Shown here: one piece after another, positions 35,443 through 47,700 of the stretch | Position numbering within the stretch: the stretch's first letter is position 1 | Layout of the letters: each line of letters opens with the position of its first letter | Source of the DNA: Thereva unica | Lineage: Eukaryota; Arthropoda; Insecta; Diptera; Therevidae | DNA length: 64,000 bases | Direction: 5' to 3' | NCBI GenBank assembly: GCA_949987705.1 | Contig: OX465285.1 | Location: 86,685,975 to 86,749,974 of the forward strand | Notes under the pieces: generated by a model | The model's database searches: none | Seen by the model: only the letters and a program-made list of their open reading frames with translations | Told to the model about the DNA's origin: nothing | Translations under genes and position numbers: made by a program

Positions 35443-35728
35443 GTACTGTGTTTCCATGCAGAGTTTACCCTGAGTTAACTCAGATTAAGCGCGCATGGAA
35501 ACGGGGATTGAGTAAAATCGAAGAAAACTCATCGAAACTAGTCCGGTTAAGCTGGGTTTTGCATATGTGTGTGTTTGAGTATTTTTTACTGAACATGTAC
35601 CATCGGAGATGCAATACCAAATTCTCTAACCCAGAACCGGCATCGAAACAGCATTGAGTTAACTTGAAGGAAAAAGCTTTCTGTTTACTCAACGAAAACT
35701 CTACATCGGCTCATGGATCAGTACATTA
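35443..35728. repeat. MITE-like repeat with internal hairpins
   Basis: GTACTG...CCATG..AGAGTTT..CTGAGTTAAC at the left roughly mirrors GTACTGATCCATG..AGAGTTT..TTGAGTAAAC read inward from the right. At the left end GTTTCCATGC (35450-35459) pairs with GCATGGAAAC (35493-35502) around the palindrome CTGAGTTAACTCAG. A related word, CCATGCAGAGTTTACCCTGA, recurs at 39811. Confidence 0.45.
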
Positions 35729-36129
35729 TTAAATCATTAAAATAAGAAAATTATGTATTCGTTGAATTTATAATCCAATTATTTTCTGTTTCTACTACTC
35801 TAGATAGATCCGACACCTTTTGTGACAGGAATTTCTTGAATGAGTATACAAATATGGCTTTATTTGACTTTCCTCTAAAGGCTTGAGTTTTGTATTTGCA
35901 ACAAAAGTTAAATAGTTCGACAAAATATATCTTTTACAGTGGTATTTTTAATATCTATTCTCATTCGACCACTGAACTGAAGTTTACTCGAAGTTGTCGA
36001 GGGTATAATTTATCTGGATAGTTAGTCGTGCATATTGCTTAGAATTTACCAGTTCAGTCGCGATTATACAGCATTTGGTATGTTTCATCAAAACGCGATA
36101 GGCAAGGGCCATCCTCACCCCAACAAGGG

Positions 36130-37280
36130 TAACTCGATTAGGATCATCCAGCCCACCAAAGGCACCTTGGCAATCGGGGTATGACACCATTCATGCCGTA
36201 TCCAAACTGGTATCAGACATACACTGGAACTTGATGAAAGGCTAGTATACTGGGGCATGCCTGATCGAATTTGAGAAGGCATTCGTTGCAGTGTAGATCG
36301 AAGGTCTTCTCTACAAACTGGTCAGACTCGGTATGACCGCACTTCGCACTAGCGTATGCGGATGACTTGATCGTGTACAAAACGGGACAAAAGTTTGGTG
36401 CGATCCGTTCTTTCAACGTGACTTCGAGACAATCGAACGCTATAGTGATGATTGGAAGTTGAAAATCAATTTTAAAAAATGCGAATCGATCCTTTTCCGG
36501 TCTCCTCTAAACAGGTCTTGCGATCAAAATTTCGAATAATGCTGGCCAAGCTTAAGAAAATAAATTGGAAATGAAATACCTTGGGCTTTGGCTGGACTAA
36601 TACTCATATATCAAAAGAAATGATAGTGCTGGCCTTTCCAAGACAAACAAGGCGTTCACATGACCAAAAGTCCTTTCATAGCAGACACCTAAGCCCACGG
36701 ATCAAGGTGATCTGCTATCAAACCTTGACCAGGCCAATTTTAACTTATGATTGCCCCTTATGGTTCAAAATATCCCCTTCTTACATGGAAAAGCTTCGGA
36801 TTTTTGAAAGATTATGCTTAAGGGCGTGTCTAAGCTTGTATATAAACACCCGAATCTTCACGAAATTTCACGCCAGCAATATCCTTTACGATAAGGCATC
36901 TGTTAATCGGATCAACAACTTCATAATAAAATTGATTCGAGGTCACATTGCTAGAGCGATGGAGAGCGACAATCCTCTTTTTCGGGGAGCGTTCTACTTG
37001 AACTCTGAATACCACAAAGCTGTTTGTGAACGAGGATTTATCCCCCCAGAAGCACTTACTTACTTACCTAGATGCCAAAAAATTGATCCAGAATGATTCG
37101 GGCTTGCCCCTCCTATACTACATGTACCGGAATGCAAGTGATAAGCGCAGGGAGATCCAGGATCTCCTAAGGTTCAGCACTCGAATCTCAGAGAAAGACA
37201 AAAGACCTCCAATGCCAGTAATTTGTACTGGTGGCTGGAGGACCCCCCACAGTTGGGTATTTGCCCTCCCTAATTAGGTT
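36130..37280 (+). pseudogene. Jockey-like LINE reverse-transcriptase relic
   Basis: Decayed plus-strand blocks are ACLIEFEKAFVAV.IEGLLYK (36255, block A), DWKLKINFKKCESILFRSP (36455), KYLGFWLD (36570), LSPRIKVICYQTLTRPILTY (36690), then WFKISPSYMEKLRIFERLCL (36760). Numerous stops and shifts are present. The order and spacing fit one element in plus orientation. Confidence 0.75.
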
Positions 37281-38685
37281 ATGGACGGAGTTGATCCGAG
37301 GCAGGTCTTCCTCTGTACTCCACCCAGATAGTTCTTAGTTTTATAATAGCTTGTAAGAAAGAGTGGTACGAGCTTTCACGAACTCGAGGACTAGCATCAC
37401 TCGGGTTTATGGACGCCAGTCGCCTGGACGGAGATCACCCAAGAACGAAGCCTGGAATTTCTTAGGTATTCATAATTCAGACCCTGACTCTGGGTGTACA
37501 TTCAACCTCTTCTCGAATATAACTCCTTTTTTGGAGCGAGGCGAAGCTAGATTATGTACAAAAAATGGTCCTCACACTAATTGAAGAAGATGCCAATGGC
37601 TCCACTATCAACCCTTTAAACCCTCGTAAAAAAGTAGCAGCTTTGACAACATTTTATCACTACTATAGCGATTGTTCTATCGAAATAAACGTTATCCTGC
37701 CTTCACGGCAATCCTATTCCCGCAACACCAGATTAATCCGCTCGGTTCACACCACCGTTTTTGCGGACCTACCTACAGCCCCCACAAAACTACTGTTACT
37801 TACTGTTAGACATTACAACTGTACCATTATGTGACCAACGAAATGAGGGATGGTAGTACGAAGAGTGATTCTTGAGCTTAGAACTGTCGTATAAAGAAAA
37901 ATATTTGACCTCTTTTTTTACTCCCCCAGGTATGGAAAAATGGCTAGGGAGGAGCTTGGTCCAAAGAGTAGGCAAAACTAGCACCTAACCAATATATCGA
38001 TCTGTTCGAGAAATCTGAATTTATCAAAATGATAAGGAAATTATGTAGCAAGTAATTGTTTTACTTGTTCAACAATAAAACTGTCTTATTTCAGTGCTTG
38101 TTTCCAATTTTCAATGTTTCCATCCTGAACATGTACAAATTGATTGGTAATTTTAACCAATCGTCGTTTACCTTTCTTGAATTAAGTTGCAATATGTACT
38201 GACTACTGTTTTCACTCGATTACCCTGTCTAAACATCATCTCATACCAAAAATTACAGCATTTCCAATTTATTAAATAAATCATTTTTAATTTTCTAAAA
38301 TTCATAATTTGCTCACAAAATCTAATTGCTCAATTAGAATAATAAACAACTTCTGGAGCCTTTATCGCATTTTGCAAGATAAAGGTCTGCCACTACCACG
38401 ATAGATTGTCATTAGCTTTGATGAACTCTGTTGGCCTTCCATTATGCGAGGTCAATTGTCAGAATATTGCACTGATGATCACTGCTTGTCCCGGCGCCTT
38501 TCATATGGTAATCTGAATTCGAGATGTGTATCGATGAAATGCTTGGACAGGCGGACTCTTAATTCAATAAAAAATACTAAGAAGAAACCGCAGGCTCTTA
38601 ATTTGTTACATTACCCATACTCGTGCAGTAGTTTGGTTACTTTGTTTGAAAGTTGTTTGTAATTATTACTATCTTTCTTTTTTAG
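37281..38685. other. DNA upstream of the CD36-family gene
   Basis: Contains a decayed 3'-end word (TAGTACGAAGAGTGATTCTT, about 37855) resembling LINE/SINE 3' ends seen at 46730. An upstream noncoding exon of the CD36 gene may lie here, since an acceptor TTTTTTAG precedes 38686. None could be identified. Confidence 0.35.
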
Positions 38686-38721
38686 GTACTACTTATCGGA
38701 AATCTAGAAACGGGCAAAACA

Positions 38722-41700
38722 ATGCGGCTCAGGGAGGTATGCCAAATTGTATTCAGCATAAGCGGACTGCTTGTAGCTGCTGGAAGTCTGCTGTTTGCTA
38801 TGTTCTGGCAAGAAATGTTTAACTATCTGTTTTCAAAGGTAAATGTTTTATATAATTATTACATTGTTTCTGATCCTGGGGATCGCCATTAGACAAATAG
38901 GGGTCGCAATTTTTATATTTCAACAACAATATTAACTATATATAATAATATCTTCTTGCTATGGAGCAAACATACATAGGCCAACGATTTGAACTTATTT
39001 TCATGGAATGTAGGAATATTATACCAACCCAGAATACTATACCAAATACAAAATGGACATAGCAACCATTCTGAAGATGAGATGGATTCGACAGGGAATA
39101 TTTGAAAAAAGAACACATAACATCTTTATTAGCTGCAAAGAAAGAGACACATATTAGGTATAGCATTCATTGTCTGAAAGGAAACACCTCATCATAGGGT
39201 TCGAAGCCATAAGAAGGAAAAATATGCCTGACACGTTTAAGGGGGGGGGGGGTCTGATAAACTCCGAAATGGCGCAAAATATGGTCATATCCAGCATCAA
39301 ATTCTAGCATAAGGATATTCGAAAACTTAGAAGTCGCCAGATGGAGTAACCAACAACGCAATTGATCATGTCCTTATAGACGCACACAACAAATCCAATG
39401 TACTTGACATTAAACCATACCGACCACTTCTTAATAAGAACGAAATTAAGAGCCAAGATATCTCTAAAGGCAAGAAAAGGAAACAGACACAACGCAGGTT
39501 CGAAGGAACATCAAACTAGGGCTGAATACGACAACCTACTGAAGGTTAGACGAGATGAAATTGGTCAAAACACACACGACGACTTGTACGATCCAATGGA
39601 ACGATATAAAAAAGAACAATAAAAGGAACAGAAGAAGATGTTCTAGCAACAAAGGACGAAGAGTAGAATGGTTTGATGAAGAATGCGCGCCCATGCGACA
39701 ATGGAAAAAGACTAAGCATACCAAGTCATTCTAAGTAGAATATAGAGGAAAGATACGAACTGAGAAGAAAATACACAAAGACTGTACTGGTTGAGTCCGT
39801 TACTGAGTTCCCATGCAGAGTTTACCCTGAGTTTACTCAGATTAACGCAGACGAAGACGAAGCATTGGTATTAAAATTTGAAAGGAAAATCAATTCTTCG
39901 TTCGATTTACACAGGTATTCAGGTGGGTTGCATTTGGAGGAAAAACTACAACTCAGAGTTGAATGAAATTAGTAAAGTTCCAAATATTATCAAAGTGATT
40001 CAAATAAACGGACTACGATGGATTGATAATGTCGAATGAGATGAACAGTGGAACCCAGCAAGGTTACTGCTGGAGAAAGTATCGTCAGAAAACGGAGACC
40101 AGGTCGCCCTAAGAAGAGATATATAAACGACATCAAGGAAGACATATGTCAGTTAGGAATAAGAATCAACACTCATGAAGGTGAACGCTGAAGCCAAGGC
40201 CAACAAAAGTCTGTGTGTCTGTGTCTGTGCATAAGTCGTTGTGGGAAATCCCAATCTTTCGGCATGGAGGCCAGACAGTGACCAGTCAACACCTTCACTA
40301 CATGGCTTATCTCGTTTTTGTTCAATTGAACAAGAGATTTTAAATGCTTCGCGTCAAAAGTCGGCCATATTGTGTGAAGAATACGGCACACTGTTGCTGT
40401 GGTCCATCTAAACCGGCTCGAGTTAAGCTGATATTTTTCACAACCAGTTTATAGGTGGCTAAGGGCATTCCCATCCGGGTTTAGTGGGGTGTCCTTCCCA
40501 CTTCGGTTCTCTCTCTAGCAAGTTGCAAGCCCTGCAGTTTCCCCTAATTCCCCTGTGTCCAGGAACCCAACACAGAGTTATATCAAACTGAGTGGCAGTC
40601 TCATACATAACTCCGATTGCTCTTTGGTTTAAAAATAAAGCTGTTTTGGCCTTATTAGTTTTCTATCAGATTCGGCCTCCACGTTAGTTTCCTATCCAGT
40701 ATGAACCCTAGAAATTTCGAATTCTTCTTAAGTTGCAGACTCTTAGAGAAGTAAAATCGGGAAGTCTACGCTTCCTTGTAAAGAGCACTTCTTCAGTCTT
40801 AGCTAGACACTTTGTAGTAACCCAATGAACAAGAGTATCCAATGTTCTTTGCATGTTGAGACTTCATTGACGGTCACCACCAGCACAATATCATCAGCAT
40901 AGGCCACCTAGGGGCACCAGACTACCTTAGGGTTATCAATACTTCGTTGACTGTTGAATTCAAAAGAGCGGCGATAAAACCCCACCCTGCGGTGTGTCTC
41001 TTTTAACCCGTCTGACTTCTTCCGAAAGTCCCAGACCAGACTTTATGACCTTGCACTTCAGCGGCTGATCAATAAAGGACCTGGCGCATTCGTCAACACC
41101 CAGACGCTGGAGTGGCTCCGGATTGCAGAAGATTCAACATTGTTAAAAGCACCTTCAATATCTAAGAAAGTAGCCAAAGTAAACTCCTTGAATTCAAGGG
41201 ATTTTTCAATGATCGCTACCTGGAGTATTGTATGGAGAGCAATGTCTACCGATTTACCTTTAGTGTAGGCATGCTGCGAGGGGAAAAGCAATCTTCTATC
41301 AATACTGAGGAGATTGTTAAACAACAGTGTAAAACCACACCACCAACCACCATGCAGGCCCACCAGTCCCCAAAAAAGCGTTGAAATAACTTTGCTTGCT
41401 TCACCTTAATTGTGTCACTTCAGATTTTGCAATTATTATTATATTAATTTCAATACAAATGTCCTTTTCTAAAACTAACACCAACATCTAAACATGGAAT
41501 GTGATGCTATCTTCAACATATACCTAAATCCACAGGCATGTACTTCCACCGTCAGCCACTACATCACAAAACGACATGACGACACTAGAGATTCGTTAGC
41601 TCTAAATTAGACAGTTTCGTCTACTGTATGTCGTGTGCAAAACTCTAATTAAATTTTTATGACGCAATCATATTCGCTAATTTAATTATCGAAAAGTCTG

Positions 41701-44700
41701 ACCGTTTTTTATCATGTAGCCAACTTAGAAATCGTTTTTGTTCTACCTATCAGAAAGTAATAATGAGGAAAGTCAATTTGCAGCATGCTTCCAGGGGTGT
41801 AATTAAACGAAGAGGCTTTGATAATATTTTTTTAATATCAGTGGATATTGGAAATTGTCTATCTATCATGAGCCGGGCTGAACATTCTTGATTACGCAAG
41901 TGATTGTCTAAGAGGTGGGGCGTAATTGAGAAACTTTGCGTTCGTAGACTTACATGTTGACTTTAATTATGTAAAATTTACCCGGAAACGATTAAGCTGT
42001 GCGCTTGTTTCGAGTTCACTAACTTTCATGCTCCCACTATCCTGCTCATAATAATAATTAACCTTGATTCATTCAATTTAAGAGATTATTCCATTATGAC
42101 AATCTCTCTATGTTTTTATTATTTTATATTTAAACAGGAAATGGCACTGCGACCAGATTCACGAAGTTACCTTTCATGGAAATCTCCACCGTTTGATCTG
42201 TATCTGGATATATACTTCTTCAATTGGACAAACCCGGATGAATTCAAGACTCCTGGAAAGAAGCCGATTTTACAACAATTAGGTCCTTATAGGTTTAGGG
42301 AAAAGCGAGATAAAGTGGATATTAAGTGGCATTCCCAGAACTCGACCGTCAGTTATAGACAGAAAAGTATTTACTACTTTGATCCGGAAGGTAGCAATGG
42401 GACTTTAAGTGATAACATCACCTCGCTTAATGCAGTCGCTTTGGTAAGTTGTGAATATTTCTGATTGTTAATGATCTTAATTAATTTTTATGTAGGCTGC
42501 TGCAGCAAAATCAAAAAATTGGAATCCAGTCATGCAAATGACAGTTTCTACTGGTATATCTGTGTATAACCAACAGATTGCAGTAACCAGAACAGCTAGT
42601 GAATTCCTTTTCGAAGGATATTCCGATGATATGATTGATATAGCTAGAGAAATGCCGATATTCGGTAAAGATGTTGAAGTTCCATTTGATAAAGCTGGAT
42701 GGTTTTATACGGTAAGAAAGATTTTCGTTCACGTACATTAGTACTATAGTGGAGTCAGATAAGCATCAAATTTTATTGAAAAGGGAATTGTTTCCAGTTC
42801 CAATTTTTTTGGAACAAGCTAGTTACATCGAAAAGGACATTTTCTACCTCTAGCAACCGCCGATACGTAAGTCCATAGCCATTTTGTTAAATATTGTCCA
42901 TTTTGGTCGCTCTTTCTAAATATAGAGGCTCTTCGTTATGATATTGACTATCAGCGGTTACAATATGATATACAAAAAGCGGTTGCAATATGAGGTTGCA
43001 AAATTAAAAACTGAAGGAACTGCTAAATTTATTATAGCTATGTTACTTCTAAACTAGTTCCGTCAATGGTTTCAGCCTCGGGTGTGGGTGTGTTCTTAGC
43101 TTAAAGCCTGGATATCAGTCTGTGTCTTGGATTGAAGCTTGGGTAGTTAGGAAGTTAGTTAATTGCATAGAAGCCAAGCACTGACTAGCCGCCAAAAATT
43201 TAATTTATATACAAAGCATTATAAGCTCTACACCAGACATGTAGATTAGGTCCAAACTAAGCTTAACACTTAAAAAGCACACCAAATCCAAGAATTGATT
43301 AAGGTTTGGAACCCGGATTAGATTTCCCCCAAGGCCTCAACGCGAAAGCTCACCCAAGGCTCAAACCAGCTACTCCAGTTTCAAGGCCAAACACAAACTA
43401 AAATCAAAGCTTCAAGCTAACACCAAATCCACCCCCGAGTCCACAACCAATTCTATTACTACCTTGGAGCTGATATAGCTATACTACTATACTTCTTTGC
43501 ATTACAATTCTGGGTCGATTTTAAAGGAGTTTTGTGGTTTGTTTATCGCATTTATATCCTTTTTTCTTTCTTTCAGTGAGGTGCTCGGTCGAAGGAAGGA
43601 GTACAAGGGACTCCACTAACTCAGATTTGTAAACCAAACCGATTGAGCAGATTCAATAGTCTGCTAAACCGCTCATGTTTCCGATTTGTACATGAATATT
43701 GGTTTTATTAAAGATTTGAAGAACTTCGTGATTAGTTTCTACTGACAGTTTGGTTTTACACTTTTGCTTATATTTCAACATTCTGTAGTATGTTTTGTTC
43801 GCCAGCAGGATTCTTCTCGTTTACAGATTCTATATTATATCTGTCGATTGTTATAATTTCGACCTGTTCTTCCTTTAGTATTTCTATTAGGGATTCACAT
43901 GTGTTTCGTCTTATTTTCGTTGATGATAAAACCGGGCTGTTTTTTCTAGCGTCATAAAGGCTTCCTTTGCTGCAGCCATTGTCCTGCCTATGATGACTAT
44001 GCCATATGCATATATCTCTAGCCGAACAAACTTGGTTTCGTATTTTACCTCTGCTTTGAATTCTATTCCTGAAGATCTACTGTTTTCGACCAAAATTTTA
44101 TTCATCAAGAATAAATCGAAGGAACTTTCATTGTACATAACGAAAATGTTCAAGTTTCTATAAAACAAATTCAACAATACATTTGGTGCAGATTCTTTTT
44201 TGGCTCAAACGTGCCCAGCTTAGTCATTGGCCATTTAAATTTTTGGTTAAATTTGGGCGTCATGTGCTTCCATTAAAATTAGTTAAATATTCTACGGCCT
44301 TCAAATCCCCCTTAAACAGTCATCTGGCCGTTGCTCACCCGCGGTAAATCCATTTTTTATTTTTTCTCGGGTTCCCTGAGCCTCTGTCTTCCACATAAAA
44401 AAAAACCGCCCGGATTTCAACGATCATCTTAAAAGATATAAGGAAGCGAGGTAAAGGCTGAACAAGGCCATCGCTTGAAGTATATCTGAGCATTTCACAA
44501 GGATGTGCAGAGAAGCAGACTCGGACCAGCGCTATCCGCTTATCACCTGCTCCAGAGTATAGTTTTTTGGAAGTCTACCGATTTTCTACCCCGGGAAGCT
44601 CACTTTTTAAGGGGTTTAAGGTCAAAATATCAATTTTTTGCAAATACATCTTAAACCGTAAGTTCTATCATAAAGTAATTTTCACAAAGTTTGTAGATCA

Positions 44701-47700
44701 GAGATTGTTGATCAGTTCTTAACCGATCAGAATATACTATGTTCAATGTTTTTCCAATTGTTGCTAGGATGTCAAGATTTTCCAATTCTTGTACAACCCA
44801 CATACAGCTAAACGGGAAATGATACTTCTATGGCATAACTGGCTCCGAAAGCTTTAATTTATAAGTTTCGATCATAAATTCGTTATTTACTGCCTTAACA
44901 ACTCCCATATACCGATTTTCATTAAATTTAAGTTTTGAATTCGTTATTTGCTACCTTAGAAAACCCCAGGTACCACCTTTCATTAGAATCGGAACAAAAT
45001 TCGTCCGCCATATTAGTGCAACCATTTTGAATTTATAATTTTTGACCACAAATTCCTTATTTGTGACCTTAAAAATCCCTAGATACTCACTTTCATCGGA
45101 ATCGGAACAAAACTGGCAAATTCAACTATATTTCCGCGGCCATTTTGAATTTCGGTCATATTTCGGCGGCCATTTTGAATTTTTCAAAACTGTTCTACGA
45201 GGTGCATCCTGTGCCCCGCCTACTTTCATGCAAACTTTCAAATCTCTGCGATGATTTTCAACGAAGCTCTTTATGACAGTGCCATCTAGGAGTGGCTTTA
45301 AAAAGTAAATAGCACATGGTTAAAATTTCATTCAGATCGGTTGCACGGCGTAGGAGCGACAGGGGTTCATTTTTATATATATTTAGAAAGAGCGACCAAA
45401 AGGGCAATTTTTAACAAAATGGCTACGCAGGCAGTTGCTAGAGGTAGAAAATATCCATTTCGTGTAGTATTCGATGTAACTAACTTGTTAAAAAAAATAA
45501 GACTGGAAACAATTCCTTATGTTTTGCTTATCTGACTCCACTATAAAGTATAGAAGAAATATTAATTGGAAATCCCAAAATAAATCCTTTATCAAATTAT
45601 TAACATTTCATACTTACAGAGAAACAACAGTGCTGATCTAACTGGCCACTACAATGTTTTTACTGGTGAAAAAGACATCTTAAAAATTGGCCAAATGCAC
45701 ACTTGGAACTACCAGCAAACTACAAGCGCTTTTCAATCATATTGTGGCATGATAAATGGCTCAGCTGGAGAATTCTATCCACCACATCTATCAATTAACG
45801 ATTCTATATCCATGTTTACACCAGACATGTGTCGAAGTATAAAATTCGATTATGTTGAAACGAAATATATTGAAGGGCTTGAAGGATATAAATTTAGTGG
45901 TACAAAAAAATCCGTTGAAAATGGTACAATATATCCGGAAAATAAATGTTTCTGTACTGAAGACGGTTGTCCACCGTCGGGTGTATTTGATATTTCTGCA
46001 TGCCGTTATGGAGCACCGATATATATGTCCTATCCGCATTTCTTTAATGCTGATGAGTATTATGTTAATCAAGTTGAGGGATTGAGCCCGTCAGAAGATA
46101 AGCATGAATTTTATATGATATTGGAACCGACAACTGGTATTCCTTTGGAAGTGGCAGCTAGATTTCAACTTAATATGCTTGTTGAGGCGTATCCAAAAAT
46201 AGAGTAAGTGTAACTTTTTGTTTTTTTATTTTTATTGTTCTATTTCGAGAGATCCTACTGTATTTTAATATTAGCTGGAACCCGGTGCGCCTTACTGCAC
46301 CTATAAGCCAATAGTATGGCGTGCGCCAAAACAATTGGGAATCTCAAAATCGCTTTTTCCATGGGCAGTGAGAGTCGCAAATCCCACTACCAAAGTACAT
46401 TCGAAAGGAAAAGTGCCACTCCGTTCGAGTAAAGGCCCAAATTACCCGCTCATTTATAATCCCAACCACAATTCAAAGATCTTACTAATACTTTTGTCGT
46501 GGTCTGCTTTCGATTGGATTTTCGCCATTTCCAACGTGCAAAAGTTGTTTTGAACAAAGGCATCTTGTAGGAAATGGACACTCATATTCGTTGGAGCGTG
46601 TTTTTTTTTTCAAAACTGTCCCAGAGGTATGATGCTTTCAAGCCAGCGTTAAGCTCTTTGAAGGCAGATCAGAGATCAAGCTTTCTACTATACACTGCAC
46701 CATGACTTGTAAGACATGACGGACTAGTAGTACAAAGGGTGACTCCTAAGCTTCATCTTACCACAAAAAAAGCTCTTTGAAGGCGTTGATCGGGATATAA
46801 CAGGCAGAGGTGAGCGAAAATCCCCTACAGGTAGTGTCAAAGCGCCTCCTATCGGTTTGTTTTTTCTCGGAAACCTCGCAAAGCCCGGTCAAGCACTTCG
46901 AGCGATTTTTTATGGGCCATGGTGCGTTCGTCCCAAATTAGAATTTTGCACGTTTTAAGGACTGTAGCAATAGGAGTGCTTTTGCTGATTTACATTATAG
47001 GTGTTTCTATCTGGTTCAAATTCAATGGGAGCTTTGGTGCTGAATGCACTTCCTGACTGCACGTCGAGCATTGATGCAATTCCCGGTGATATCACTGCAA
47101 ATGCAATCTCATTCTGCATACGAATCGACGCCAAAATCAAATTGATTGGATTGTTACATCACCTTTGTTTTCTTCTCATTGATGTCTTTAGGCCTATGTC
47201 TTTTGCCAACTCTTTTAGTTCGACATAAACTTTTGCTGCCAAAAAAGGACTTTCTCTTATTGAAGTAGTTGTACCGACTGTGTTGCTATAGATGCACTTC
47301 TCTGTACTGACGTTTTCCTTATCACATTCCAGGGATAGGCTGAAAGACATGGGGCTAGTCCATCTTCTTGTCTATGAGCTTGTCGTACTTTGGACCCTTG
47401 TGCTACTGCATTTTGGATCCCTACTTTTACCAGTGAGCTATTTTATCAGTTGTACCAGCTTTGAGGGGACTCATAATTCCAATAACATCCTGTACAGCCT
47501 CTCGCTGTTTATCGAGTCATATACCTTTTGAAAGTCGACAAATATCTGGTATATATCTATATTCCTTTCACAGGTTTTCTCCAGAATTTGTTTTAAGGTT
47601 AGCAGCTGGTCCAATGTTGACTTGTTGGTGCTAAAACCAGCTTGATATTCTCCTATAAGGCCTTCTGCTATAGGTTCTAGTTTTTGTTTCGCAAGGATTG

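Larger units (their letters stand above)
42747..45543. mobile_element. Composite element with about 170-bp inverted repeats in CD36 intron 3
   Basis: TAGTGGAGTCAGATAAGCA starts both ends. Similarity continues, with gaps, over about 170 bp (42747-42925 against 45376-45543). It includes GTTTCCAGT, TTAGTTACATCGA-type words, TTTTCTACCTCTAGCAAC, GCCATTTTGTTAAA and TTTTGGTCGCTCTTTCTAAA. TA flanks each end (42745-42746, 45544-45545), as for Tc1/mariner insertions. The core holds other debris (an RTE scrap, LINE 3' end, tandem repeats) and no transposase. Confidence 0.8.

Noticed and set aside
43911..44177. 88-codon frame as a host gene in the CD36 intron
   Set aside because: It carries the decayed RTE catalytic block (YAYGIVIIGRT) and lies within transposon debris.
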